DNA of 32,271 bases from a virus. Shown here piece by piece: positions 24,490 to 30,518 of this stretch. Numbering within the stretch: position 1 is the first letter of the stretch; each line of letters opens with the position of its first letter. A program made the position numbers and the translations under genes. The notes under the pieces are model-generated. The model was not told the DNA's origin. It saw nothing but the letters and a program-made list of their open reading frames with translations, and did no database searches. The stretch spans positions 1 to 32,271 of the IMG/VR virus record IMGVR_UViG_3300025138_000006; one strand, written 5' to 3'.

Positions 24490-24938
24490 TGGTTATGTTA
24501 TCCAAAAACTTTTCATTAAATGAAATGCTTAAAAGCCAGACAGCAGAACGTATGGGTATAGCTAACAACCCTGATGCAGATGCTATATACAATATGGGAG
24601 AGTTGGCAGAAAATATATTACAACCAATAAGAAATGAATATGGTCCATTCATGGTATCAAGTGGATTTCGTAGTCCAAAATTATGTGAAGCGATTGGATC
24701 AAATTCAAGCAGTCAACATTGTAAAGGGCAGGCGGTAGACTTTGAGGTTCCCGGGATCTCTAATTTTGATTTAGCTGAATGGATTTCAGACAACTTGCCA
24801 TTCGATCAATTAATATTAGAATGTTTTACTGGTGGTAATACTGGATGGATTCATTGTTCTTATGTGCCTAATGGTAGGAAAGAAGAACTTACTTACAGTA
24901 GATCACTCGGTTATCGTAAAGGATTATTGGAAAAGTAA
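24489..24938 (+). CDS. Endolysin, M15-type D-Ala-D-Ala carboxypeptidase/endopeptidase
   Basis: 149 residues of the Peptidase_M15_3 type. It has a start FSLNEMLKSQTAERMGI, the SSGFRSPKLC segment (57-66), the zinc ligands H77 and D84 in SSQHCKGQAVDF, a likely catalytic E111 (LILECF) and H122 in GWIHCSY. It would cleave peptidoglycan cross-links at the end of infection. No signal peptide, so it needs the holin. It is the last gene of the late arm, and its stop lies one base from the end of the convergent minus-strand cluster. Confidence 0.9.
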   Translation: MVMLSKNFSLNEMLKSQTAERMGIANNPDADAIYNMGELAENILQPIRNEYGPFMVSSGFRSPKLCEAIGSNSSSQHCKGQAVDFEVPGISNFDLAEWISDNLPFDQLILECFTGGNTGWIHCSYVPNGRKEELTYSRSLGYRKGLLEK

Positions 24939-24939
24939 A

Positions 24940-25191
24940 CTACCATTTAGGTTGTCTAAATATTCCGTTATCTTTTGATGTGATGTTTTGACTGCCCCAA
25001 TCTTCTACTTCATTGGTGGCTTGTGCTTTTAATTCTTTGTATAATTTTTTTAGTTCTTGATTGTCTGATCTATTGTCACCCTTACAATCAGGACACATCT
25101 TAGCGTATGGTCTTTTAAATGCAACGGGTGGCATACGAATACCACATTCGGAGCAGTGTTTTTGATCGAATTTAATTACTGGTCTTGCCAT
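24940..25191 (-). CDS. Zinc-ribbon protein (83 aa)
   Basis: 83 residues with C13-x2-C16 and C33-x2-C36 (HCSECG and MCPDCK), a compact zinc-ribbon, followed by a charged helix and a tail. AAGGA lies six bases before the ATG. It is the last gene of the minus-strand cluster 26046-24940 and follows the nuclease. It is probably a nucleic-acid-binding or protein-binding partner in that cluster; the specific role is unknown. Confidence 0.7.
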   Translation of the reverse strand: MARPVIKFDQKHCSECGIRMPPVAFKRPYAKMCPDCKGDNRSDNQELKKLYKELKAQATNEVEDWGSQNITSKDNGIFRQPKW

Positions 25192-25195
25192 ACAA

Positions 25196-25516
25196 CTATC
25201 CTTTCTTAAATAATTTGCTTACTGTTTCTTCTGAAAAAAACATTACCCATCTAGGTTCTGCGTTACCGCCACGCTTATAAAGAACGGCATCTCTGTTTTG
25301 CATCACAGTAAAAGGAGAGGGAAAACTTCCGGCTTTTCTATATTTAACTTCAACTATTATATCGTGACCATTCAACTCTAAGACTAAGTCTCCTTTGTAT
25401 TCCCCTCCCAAAGCTCCCGATAACGGTTGGCGTTTCGCTTTGATCTTCCACGCTTTGAATAATTTGACAAAGAAGTTTTCATGGTATGTTCCTTTTCTGC
25501 TAGCGTTGCTTGCCAA
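25196..25516 (-). CDS. PD-(D/E)xK nuclease, Holliday-junction resolvase-like
   Basis: 106 residues with the pattern of archaeal Hjc-like and phage resolvases: RKGTYHENFFVKLF (E13), RQPLSGALGGEYKGDLVLE (D43) and HDIIVEVKYRKAG (E56, K58), i.e. E...D-x12-E-x-K. It would cut branched DNA during replication or recombination. The start is TTG at 25516, supported by AGGGAG eight bases upstream; this lies 133 bases inside the preceding zinc-finger gene. The odd start and long overlap may keep expression low. Confidence 0.75.
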   Translation of the reverse strand: MASNASRKGTYHENFFVKLFKAWKIKAKRQPLSGALGGEYKGDLVLELNGHDIIVEVKYRKAGSFPSPFTVMQNRDAVLYKRGGNAEPRWVMFFSEETVSKLFKKG

Positions 25517-25617
25517 TTTGATTTCTCCCTACACGAAAAACAAACGTAATAAGTACGCATGCTTTTTACTTTCATTAAATATCTTGCGTTTGTATTGCAT
25601 ACATCACACTTTCTCAT
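25384..25617 (-). CDS. Zinc-finger protein (77 aa), overlaps the nuclease gene
   Basis: 77 residues with C4-x2-C7 and C26-x2-C29 (KCDVCN and VCFSCR) in the first 30 residues, then a basic Ser/Arg/Lys-rich tail. Its ATG overlaps the stop of the upstream HTH gene (ATGA), so coupled translation supports it. Its last 133 bases are also read in another frame as the N-terminus of the nuclease, so the basic tail may be only loosely constrained. Probable DNA- or RNA-binding regulator; unproven. Confidence 0.55.
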   Translation of the reverse strand: MRKCDVCNTNARYLMKVKSMRTYYVCFSCREKSNWQATLAEKEHTMKTSLSNYSKRGRSKRNANRYRELWEGNTKET

Positions 25618-25859
25618 TTAACTTTAAGCTTACAATCTAAAGCTTGAACCCAATATAAAAGCATATAACCTGATGGCAGACGTTCATATCTTTCCCATTT
25701 ACCTATGAGCGAATTTGCACAACCTATTTGAAATGCTAAAGCCTCCTGAGATATTTTAAGTTTGTTTCTTTTTTTTACTAAGGAAGTAACTAATTCAATC
25801 CAGTTTGGATCAACTGGTATTGGTACTGCCCGGTACTGAAATATCTGATCTGACTGCAT
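25614..25859 (-). CDS. XRE-type helix-turn-helix protein (81 aa)
   Basis: 81 residues with a canonical helix-turn-helix from about 25 to 72 (LKISQEALAFQIGCANSLIGKWERYERLPSGYMLLYWVQAL). Ribosome site AAAGG lies about seven bases upstream of the ATG. It lies second in the cluster transcribed away from the repressor, in the place of a lambda cII/cro-type regulator, and its start overlaps the preceding gene by 50 bases. Likely a transcription regulator of the lysogeny or early-right genes; which promoter it acts on cannot be seen. Confidence 0.75.
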   Translation of the reverse strand: MQSDQIFQYRAVPIPVDPNWIELVTSLVKKRNKLKISQEALAFQIGCANSLIGKWERYERLPSGYMLLYWVQALDCKLKVK

Positions 25860-26046
25860 CTGCTACCTTTTGTGCTGTACTAAAACGTAACTCCATTCCG
25901 TTGATGGCTCTATAGTATGTACTAGTTGGAACCTTTGCTTGTACGAACATATCAATTAAACGAATATCATGTAGATACGCTATATCTTGTAGTTGGTTTA
26001 AGTAATTTGACAATATCATGTGATAATGTATACTGCAATAATGCAT
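25810..26046 (-). CDS. Cro-like helix-turn-helix protein (78 aa or shorter)
   Basis: Divergent partner of the repressor. The helix-turn-helix is at about residues 30-66 (LIDMFVQAKVPTSTYYRAINGMELRFSTAQKVADAV). There are two candidate starts: ATG 26046, which lies inside the operator, and ATG 26019 (residue 10); neither has a clear ribosome site, so leaderless or low translation is possible. Its position across the shared operator from the repressor is that of lambda Cro. Function is inferred from fold and position. Confidence 0.65.
   Translation of the reverse strand: MHYCSIHYHMILSNYLNQLQDIAYLHDIRLIDMFVQAKVPTSTYYRAINGMELRFSTAQKVADAVRSDISVPGSTNTS
26007..26034 (+). promoter_or_regulatory. Near-consensus sigma70 promoter for the repressor
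   Basis: TTGACA at 26007-26012 and TATACT at 26029-26034 with a 16-base spacer, pointing toward the repressor gene. The transcription start would fall at about 26041, within the operator-like dyad, and AAGGGGA (26054-26060) would be the ribosome site. The promoter lies inside the N-terminal codons of the Cro-like gene on the other strand, so transcription of the two would interfere. Confidence 0.7.
26034..26045. promoter_or_regulatory. Operator-like dyad at the immunity switch
   Basis: TGCAATAATGCA, with TGCA half-sites four bases apart, directly adjoining the TATACT box of the repressor promoter and covering its probable +1. The same core, in the longer context ATACTGCAATARTGCATA, occurs at 1756-1767, and the 12-base core in exact complement at 2566-2577. 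A repressor bound here could regulate its own promoter and block the Cro-like gene. Confidence 0.6.
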
Positions 26047-26065
26047 AGTTTACAAGGGGAAAATT

Positions 26066-26722
26066 GTGTTATATTGTGCTTTTATTAATGATGATTTAAT
26101 TATTGAATCTGGATATGGTGTAATAATGCAGAATACCATAGATGAACAAGAACGAAAAGCATTAAAGGTTTGGATGCGAGGAGTAATCCAAAACCAAAAA
26201 ATGAGTGCGTATGAGTGGGCAACCAAAGCAGGTACTAGTCCTACTAACATTACACGTTTTCTCAATGGCAATGCTAAGTCTATACCATCTTCCAGAACTG
26301 TCGCTAAATTGTCCCATGTATCAGGAACAGAGCCTACCAAAGTAACTGTTGCTGATAGCTTAACCAGAACACTTGAGGTGTTTAATACGAAAGGGAACAG
26401 AGTGCGATATGTAAATGTTTATGGTATAGAGGGAAAAGCGTTAGCTTTAGAACTTGATACACCTAGTGGGTATGGTACTGCCGGGATAAATAAAGGCGAT
26501 ACTATAATAGTAGAACAAGATGTAAAGATAGAAGAAGAAGATGTGTTTGCATTTCGTTTTGAGTATAGAGTTTTAATAGGACAAAAGGTTGGGAATAAAA
26601 TTATTCATCACTCTTTGTGGGAGAAACATAAATTGTTTAAAGACGTTGAGATTATTGGTAAAGTAATTCAATGTATTAAATCGTTTAATGTTCCTAAAAA
26701 AGATTTCACTGATATGGTTTAA
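26066..26722 (+). CDS. cI-like repressor, HTH plus S24/LexA-like C-terminal domain
   Basis: 218 residues from GTG 26066, chosen because AAGGGGA lies five bases upstream; ATG 26126 would give a 198-residue form and is also possible. The helix-turn-helix is at about 46-84 (SAYEWATKAGTSPTNITRFLNGNAKSIPSSRTVAKL). From about 115 on it looks like an S24 peptidase-type domain (GINKGDTIIVEQ at 140-151). The catalytic pair is not clear: the usual SM motif reads TPSGYGTAG and the usual V-K-R strand reads VLIGQKVG, so self-cleavage may be lost. It is the only leftmost plus-strand gene beyond the late arm and should be the lysogeny master repressor. Confidence 0.8.
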   Translation: MLYCAFINDDLIIESGYGVIMQNTIDEQERKALKVWMRGVIQNQKMSAYEWATKAGTSPTNITRFLNGNAKSIPSSRTVAKLSHVSGTEPTKVTVADSLTRTLEVFNTKGNRVRYVNVYGIEGKALALELDTPSGYGTAGINKGDTIIVEQDVKIEEEDVFAFRFEYRVLIGQKVGNKIIHHSLWEKHKLFKDVEIIGKVIQCIKSFNVPKKDFTDMV

Positions 26723-26771
26723 TTTTTTTTATTCTATTTACTTAACATCTTCATAGTTATATAAATGATAC

Positions 26772-26790
26772 TGTGTGTTATTATGTGTAA
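26772..26790 (+). repeat. Left arm-type repeat of attP
   Basis: TGTGTGTTATTATGTGTAA, which corresponds to 27044-27064 as TGTGTGTTA plus a 3-base spacer plus TGTGTAA or TGTGTGTAA. The pair lies on either side of the tRNA-Val core in the same orientation, about 180 bases before and 25 bases after it. This is the arrangement of arm-binding sites for the N-terminal domain of tyrosine integrases. Confidence 0.5.
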
Positions 26791-26972
26791 AGATTAAATA
26801 GTCAATGCATTAAGAAACAATATAAAACGACAAACTTATTGAAAGTAATGCGATAATGCACAACGCAGTTTTTAAAAAAGGATTGCGTTTTTTCCTTGGT
26901 TTACATAGAGTTATTAAATTAATTTTAGCGTATCGTGGGATGTGACCAAAGACCATTTCGTTTAAACTCCTC

Positions 26973-27020
26973 CGTTTACACCGAGAATGTCGGCGGTTCG
27001 AGACCGTCACCGCCCACCAT
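26973..27020 (+). other. attP: attP core: 3' half of tRNA-Val(UAC)
   Basis: From 26975 the sequence reads as the 3' half of a tRNA: anticodon loop TTTACAC with anticodon TAC, then CGAGA (stem), ATGTC (variable), T-stem GGCGG with TTCGAGA loop and CCGTC, acceptor strand ACCGCCC, discriminator A, and CCA ending at 27019. Upstream of about 26973 the anticodon stem no longer pairs and there is no D-arm, so this is not a gene but a copy of the host tRNA end. Integration into the host tRNA-Val gene would restore it. The integrase lies 62 bases away. Confidence 0.85.
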
Positions 27021-27043
27021 TTACAGAGCATAGACAACCTAAG

Positions 27044-27064
27044 TGTGTGTTAAAATGTGTGTAA
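27044..27064 (+). repeat. Right arm-type repeat of attP
   Basis: TGTGTGTTAAAATGTGTGTAA, partner of 26772-26790 (see there). It lies 24 bases after the tRNA end and before the integrase stop codon, so after integration it would lie between the restored tRNA gene and the integrase. Confidence 0.5.
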
Positions 27065-27081
27065 CTTTTTAAATTTACCAT

Positions 27082-28113
27082 TTATTTCACGTTATTCATA
27101 GCTAGTTTTTTATGTTGAGTTGATATACCTACATAACGTTGTAACGTTTTTAAGTTAGTCCATCCACCTAATTGTCTCAAAGTCTCCATATCACCACCCG
27201 TAGTTAAAAACGTGCAGGCAAAATGATGTCTCCAATCATGTATAGTAAAGTGTGGTATCGTAGCTTTACCAAGTGACCTTAACTCTTCATTAGCTTTTAT
27301 TACTGCAGTCTTATGAGACTTAGCAGGACCTTGTTCAGCATATGGTTTCCCATATTTATTTACAAATACATATTTTTCATGTCTCCAACCCTCTTTAATC
27401 AACGCTTCTTTAAATCTAGGATGCATAGGAATAAAATTATTTTTACTTTGTTTAGTGTTTGTAAAAGGTAATCGTATTAACTCTTCATCTATTAAACAAT
27501 CATGTATCTCTAATAAACGTGCTTCACCTTTCCTAAACCCATGGTAAGCAACACCTATTCCCCACGTTTTTAACCATGGTTGATAATGTTTGAATAACAT
27601 TTCTCTTTGATCTACTGACAACCATATAACTTTTTGATTATCTACATGACGTTTAGGTATTGTTAAACAATCGGGCGTATCTTTAGCTACAACTTTATAT
27701 CCAGAGACTTTAAGTATAGCTTGGAAGACATCTCTTATTCTATTGTATGATGCAGGCTTATAGTTTTTCATAAACTTAATAGTGAATGTATTCCAATCAG
27801 CTAAGTTTATTTCATATATATTTGTGTTACGAAATACTCTTAACATATTATCTGCACACCATAGGTCACGCTTACTTCTTGTCTGAACCTTTGCCCAAGT
27901 GATAACTGCAGAACTAAAAGGGATAGCAAGTTTGCTATCTCCTTTAAGTAGTTCGATTGCTTTTCGTTCTATATCTCTTACGACTTCTTCTGCATCTCGT
28001 TTCTTAACACGTCTCGTGCTTTCACGTACTGAGATGAATCGATCTCCGAAGTATACTTTACCCTCGACTTGGTAAAACTTTGATCCTTTTCGTTTGAATA
28101 TAGGTAACGACAC
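27082..28113 (-). CDS. int: Tyrosine-type site-specific integrase
   Basis: 343 residues. The N-terminal arm-binding-like part (1-60: FKRKGSKFYQVEGKVYFGDRFISVR) is followed by a SAM-like core-binding domain (about 62-150) and a catalytic domain with R194 (HGFRKGEARL), K221 (FTNTKQSKN), H292-x-x-R295 (IHDWRHHFA), W318 in place of the second His (LGGW) and the nucleophile Y327 (QRYVGIS). Complete and likely active. The start is GTG 28113 with GGAGAG nine bases upstream, inside the excisionase-like gene. It is the last gene of the early operon and lies next to attP, so it should integrate the phage into tRNA-Val. Confidence 0.93.
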   Translation of the reverse strand: MSLPIFKRKGSKFYQVEGKVYFGDRFISVRESTRRVKKRDAEEVVRDIERKAIELLKGDSKLAIPFSSAVITWAKVQTRSKRDLWCADNMLRVFRNTNIYEINLADWNTFTIKFMKNYKPASYNRIRDVFQAILKVSGYKVVAKDTPDCLTIPKRHVDNQKVIWLSVDQREMLFKHYQPWLKTWGIGVAYHGFRKGEARLLEIHDCLIDEELIRLPFTNTKQSKNNFIPMHPRFKEALIKEGWRHEKYVFVNKYGKPYAEQGPAKSHKTAVIKANEELRSLGKATIPHFTIHDWRHHFACTFLTTGGDMETLRQLGGWTNLKTLQRYVGISTQHKKLAMNNVK

Positions 28114-28304
28114 TGCAAACTCTCCATAAGTAATTCATAATTTTCTTGTTTAAATCTCCATGCATGCCCCACTTTCATGTAGGGAATGTGATTTAATTTG
28201 CAAAGCTTTTTTAATTTACCTACTGAAGTTTGTAGTTCTCCTGCAATATCTTCTATAGCAATAGTAGGTATAATAGTTTCAATATTAGAATGGGATTTCA
28301 TCAT
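27978..28304 (-). CDS. Excisionase-like winged-helix/MerR-type DNA-binding protein
   Basis: 108 residues. The region 15-62 (AIEDIAGELQTSVGKLKKLCKLNHIPYMKVGHAWRFKQENYELLM) is an HTH_17-type winged helix as in phage excisionases: IEDIA start, P-Y-M-K-V-G turn and W-R-F wing. The remaining basic C-terminus (about 65-108) is read through the first 136 bases of the integrase gene in another frame. Lambda int/xis also overlap. The ATG follows GAGGAG, which lies inside the SSB-like gene. Expected to direct excision. Confidence 0.75.
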   Translation of the reverse strand: MMKSHSNIETIIPTIAIEDIAGELQTSVGKLKKLCKLNHIPYMKVGHAWRFKQENYELLMESLQCRYLYSNEKDQSFTKSRVKYTSEIDSSQYVKARDVLRNEMQKKS

Positions 28305-28764
28305 TCATCTCCTCTTCTTTAGGTTGTTCTTGTGTTACTTCAGCTTGTGTTATTTGAGGTGTCGTACCATTCTTTGCATCAAGGTATTCATTCCTACCGT
28401 TTTGATTTGCATTAGCAAGATAGTCTGTATTAACTTCTCTTAAACTACCTGATAACATTTGCTTTGTTTCTCCGGTTGATTTATCTAAATAATCTTTCCA
28501 ATAAAGACCTATTCTTTTAGCCATACCTAATAGATTAATAGTACCGCCAACATCCGGGATAGTTTCTTTTTCTTTATTCTCATTAAGATAAATTGGTCCT
28601 GCACTTATATAAACATTGCGGTAAGGTTTACCATCTCGACTTGTTGCTTTTACAATGATTGCTTTAACATCAGTACCATCACAGTTAATTGTTCCATCAA
28701 ACATAATATCTTTTTTATCTCTAGGTTGGAACAAGCTGACCCTATTTGTGTTATCAAATTCCAT
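28285..28764 (-). CDS. ssb: SSB-like single-stranded DNA-binding protein
   Basis: 159 residues from ATG 28764, chosen because GGAGG lies five bases before it, whereas ATG 28776 overlaps that site. The body is beta-rich, as for an OB fold (MFDGTINCDGTDVKAIIVKATSRDG, RNVYISAGPIYL). A Gln/Glu/Pro-rich linker leads to a C-terminal MNDEIPF, the acidic D/E-I-P-F tip by which SSBs recruit partner proteins. It is coded between the ERF protein and the excisionase-like gene. The start follows the ERF stop directly. Confidence 0.75.
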   Translation of the reverse strand: MEFDNTNRVSLFQPRDKKDIMFDGTINCDGTDVKAIIVKATSRDGKPYRNVYISAGPIYLNENKEKETIPDVGGTINLLGMAKRIGLYWKDYLDKSTGETKQMLSGSLREVNTDYLANANQNGRNEYLDAKNGTTPQITQAEVTQEQPKEEEMNDEIPF

Positions 28765-28766
28765 TG

Positions 28767-29348
28767 CTACCTCCATCCATTATTGTTAGACGTTTTAGTT
28801 TCTTTGTTTTTATTAGGATCATTCTCTGCATCACTAGCTAAATTAGCATCATCATCTGAAGCTAATCCCATGATAGCCTGCAAAGCATATCTTTTTGCAT
28901 AGGTGATAGAACTACCCATAGCTTGAGCATCATCTTGTTTACCTTGCTTAATTAATACGGGAACTTTACTTACTAATGTTGCTTCATCATTTTTATGAGA
29001 GACAGTAGTTTCTACATATATATCTAGATGAACTCTTTGTTTATTTTCTCCATCATTAAGTAATGTATTTTCAAACTTAACCGCTTGTGAAAATGACAAT
29101 CCAAAATCAGCACCATGATTGCAGGCATTAATAACACTAGTTAAATCAGCGTAACTATTTTTAAAGAATGGGTTCTTACTACTTTTAATTGCTGATATAT
29201 TAAGTTGTTGAAACATAGACATTGCTTCGTTAAGTGATTTACATTCAACATTTTTTTTTGTAGTATCTGAATTCATATGATTTCCTATCGTATGAACGGG
29301 GCTAGTTTCGTTGTGGGGATTAGTCCCATTTTTATTTTGCGTTGGCAT
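28767..29348 (-). CDS. ERF-family single-strand annealing protein
   Basis: 193 residues from ATG 29348 (AGGAG eight bases upstream, overlapping the preceding gene by 17 bases). A second start, ATG 29276, also has a good site (TAGGAAA) and gives 169 residues beginning MNSDTTKKN. The core (SLNEAMSMFQQLNISAIKSSKNPFFKNSYADLTSVINACN, then MGSSITYAKRYALQAIMGLASDDDAN) is diagnostic of ERF-type recombinases. Works with the YqaJ exonuclease as a RecA-independent annealing pair, for recombination or for circularising entering DNA. Two usable starts may give two forms. Confidence 0.88.
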   Translation of the reverse strand: MPTQNKNGTNPHNETSPVHTIGNHMNSDTTKKNVECKSLNEAMSMFQQLNISAIKSSKNPFFKNSYADLTSVINACNHGADFGLSFSQAVKFENTLLNDGENKQRVHLDIYVETTVSHKNDEATLVSKVPVLIKQGKQDDAQAMGSSITYAKRYALQAIMGLASDDDANLASDAENDPNKNKETKTSNNNGWR

Positions 29349-29637
29349 ATTGTTTCTCCTGCTTTTCTTGTTTAGTTAATTTAGTTTTAAAAAATCCATC
29401 ATGTTGTGGGTTCAATGCCATGAACAACCGAGCATAAAAAGCTATGTAATTATTATTGATTTTATAATCGGGATCATTAGTTTCTATTGCGGTTTCATAT
29501 CTGATACGCCCAATAACTAACCAATGACTTAGATGTTTGGCACCTCTATTAATGGCTATGTTAGTGTACTTTTCAAACTCTTTATATACACTTGGATTAG
29601 CTTTATGAAATGCCCAGAACTCTTGTTTCGTAGTCAT
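29332..29637 (-). CDS. Conserved small phage protein of recombination region (101 aa)
   Basis: 101 residues: FWAFHKANPSVYKEFEKYTNIAINRGAKHLSHWLVIGRIRYETAI and NNNYIAFYARLFMALNPQHDGFFKT. This arrangement (FW-FHKANP, R-IRYET, NNNY-A-YARLF, HDGFF) is one I recall in many phages beside recombination and replication genes, with no known function. AGGAG lies seven bases before the ATG. Coded between exonuclease and annealing protein, so a DNA metabolism role is likely. Confidence 0.72.
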   Translation of the reverse strand: MTTKQEFWAFHKANPSVYKEFEKYTNIAINRGAKHLSHWLVIGRIRYETAIETNDPDYKINNNYIAFYARLFMALNPQHDGFFKTKLTKQEKQEKQYANAK

Positions 29638-29645
29638 AAAAACTC

Positions 29646-30500
29646 CTATCTTATGTTGAATCTTACACCTGCTTTGGTGCGTTTAATTGACAGTGAACTA
29701 TTAAATACTTCTCGTTCATTGTCTGCGAGCATGCTTTTAAGATCCGCTTTTACTTTGTTGTGGTTGTCATGCTCTACCTTTGAAGAAATAAATTTCTCCG
29801 CTAGTTCTGTGAAATGATTTTCTTTGCTTGCATCTCTTGCAACCAAGTCATCAATAGCAATGCTATCAACAACCTTTAATGTTCTATCGGGTATGTTAGC
29901 AACGGGTTCTTCTCCCGATATAACTAACTTCCAAAAGTCTTTTAATACCGGGATCATCCTATGTATTTCAGCTTCATTCCTGCTAATCTTAGAACAAGTC
30001 CATTCATTACCTTGGATAACTGAGAAATACATAGAGTCTAAATCTGCAACAAACATATATAATTGTAGTTGCGGAGTGTAATATAAGACTTGATCTTGAA
30101 ATGATTTGTATGAGTTTACATGTTTACACTCAACACCTACCTCACTTAGATTACCCATCTCATTTAAAACAACACCATCAAGTGTACCTTTTAATGACAA
30201 ACCCTCGTAATCTTTCATAGCTTCTACTTGATATGCACATTGCTTTTCATACTGTTGCTCGAACCATTTAATATTAAAAGCTTCTGTTGCTACACCTAAT
30301 TGTACTCTGAAAATATCAGACAAATCTTTTGGTTGTGTCTTGCCCGTTTTCTCTAGCCATAACTCATGCCAATTACCTTGCATAATTTTGACTGCATCTG
30401 AGCCACCAATATAACCCATCCTCCAATGTGACTTTGCACCATTAGAATTAATATAATTTTTACCTATAGTGTGTTGTGGTTTTTGTTGTGGTTGTGACAT
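29646..30500 (-). CDS. YqaJ/lambda-Exo-type recombinase exonuclease
   Basis: 284 residues with the PD-(D/E)xK pattern of the YqaJ family: GYIGGSDAVKIM (29-40), VATEAFNIKWFEQQY (E73), LKGTLDGVV (D108), VGVECKHVN (E124, K126) and YYTPQLQLYMF (140-150). A 5'-3' double-strand exonuclease of this type resects ends for the annealing protein coded downstream. The ribosome site AGGAGA is in the common GATAGGA leader. The N-terminal segment HTIGKNYINS resembles the leader region of the ERF gene. Confidence 0.9.
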   Translation of the reverse strand: MSQPQQKPQHTIGKNYINSNGAKSHWRMGYIGGSDAVKIMQGNWHELWLEKTGKTQPKDLSDIFRVQLGVATEAFNIKWFEQQYEKQCAYQVEAMKDYEGLSLKGTLDGVVLNEMGNLSEVGVECKHVNSYKSFQDQVLYYTPQLQLYMFVADLDSMYFSVIQGNEWTCSKISRNEAEIHRMIPVLKDFWKLVISGEEPVANIPDRTLKVVDSIAIDDLVARDASKENHFTELAEKFISSKVEHDNHNKVKADLKSMLADNEREVFNSSLSIKRTKAGVRFNIR

Positions 30501-30518
30501 AAAATATCTCCTATCTGT

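Larger units (their letters stand above)
26723..27081. other. Attachment-site region between repressor and integrase
   Basis: This 359-base stretch has no supportable gene. It holds a T-run just after the repressor stop (about 26722-26735, possibly a weak terminator without a clear stem), the left arm-type repeat (26772-26790), an AT-rich segment, a tRNA-Val 3' half as the attP core (26973-27020) and the right arm-type repeat (27044-27064). The integrase gene ends at 27082. Confidence 0.8.

Noticed and set aside
26723-26740. Intrinsic terminator after the repressor gene
   Set aside because: A T-run is present but I could not find a stable stem before it, so it is not listed as a terminator.
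26941-27020. Complete phage-encoded tRNA gene
   Set aside because: Only the 3' half folds as a tRNA; the D-arm and 5' acceptor are missing and the 5' anticodon stem does not pair, so it is an attP core and not a tRNA gene.
26810-27037. 75-codon minus-strand reading frame over the attachment region
   Set aside because: It runs antisense through the tRNA-Val-derived core and has no ribosome site; the tRNA match explains the sequence better.
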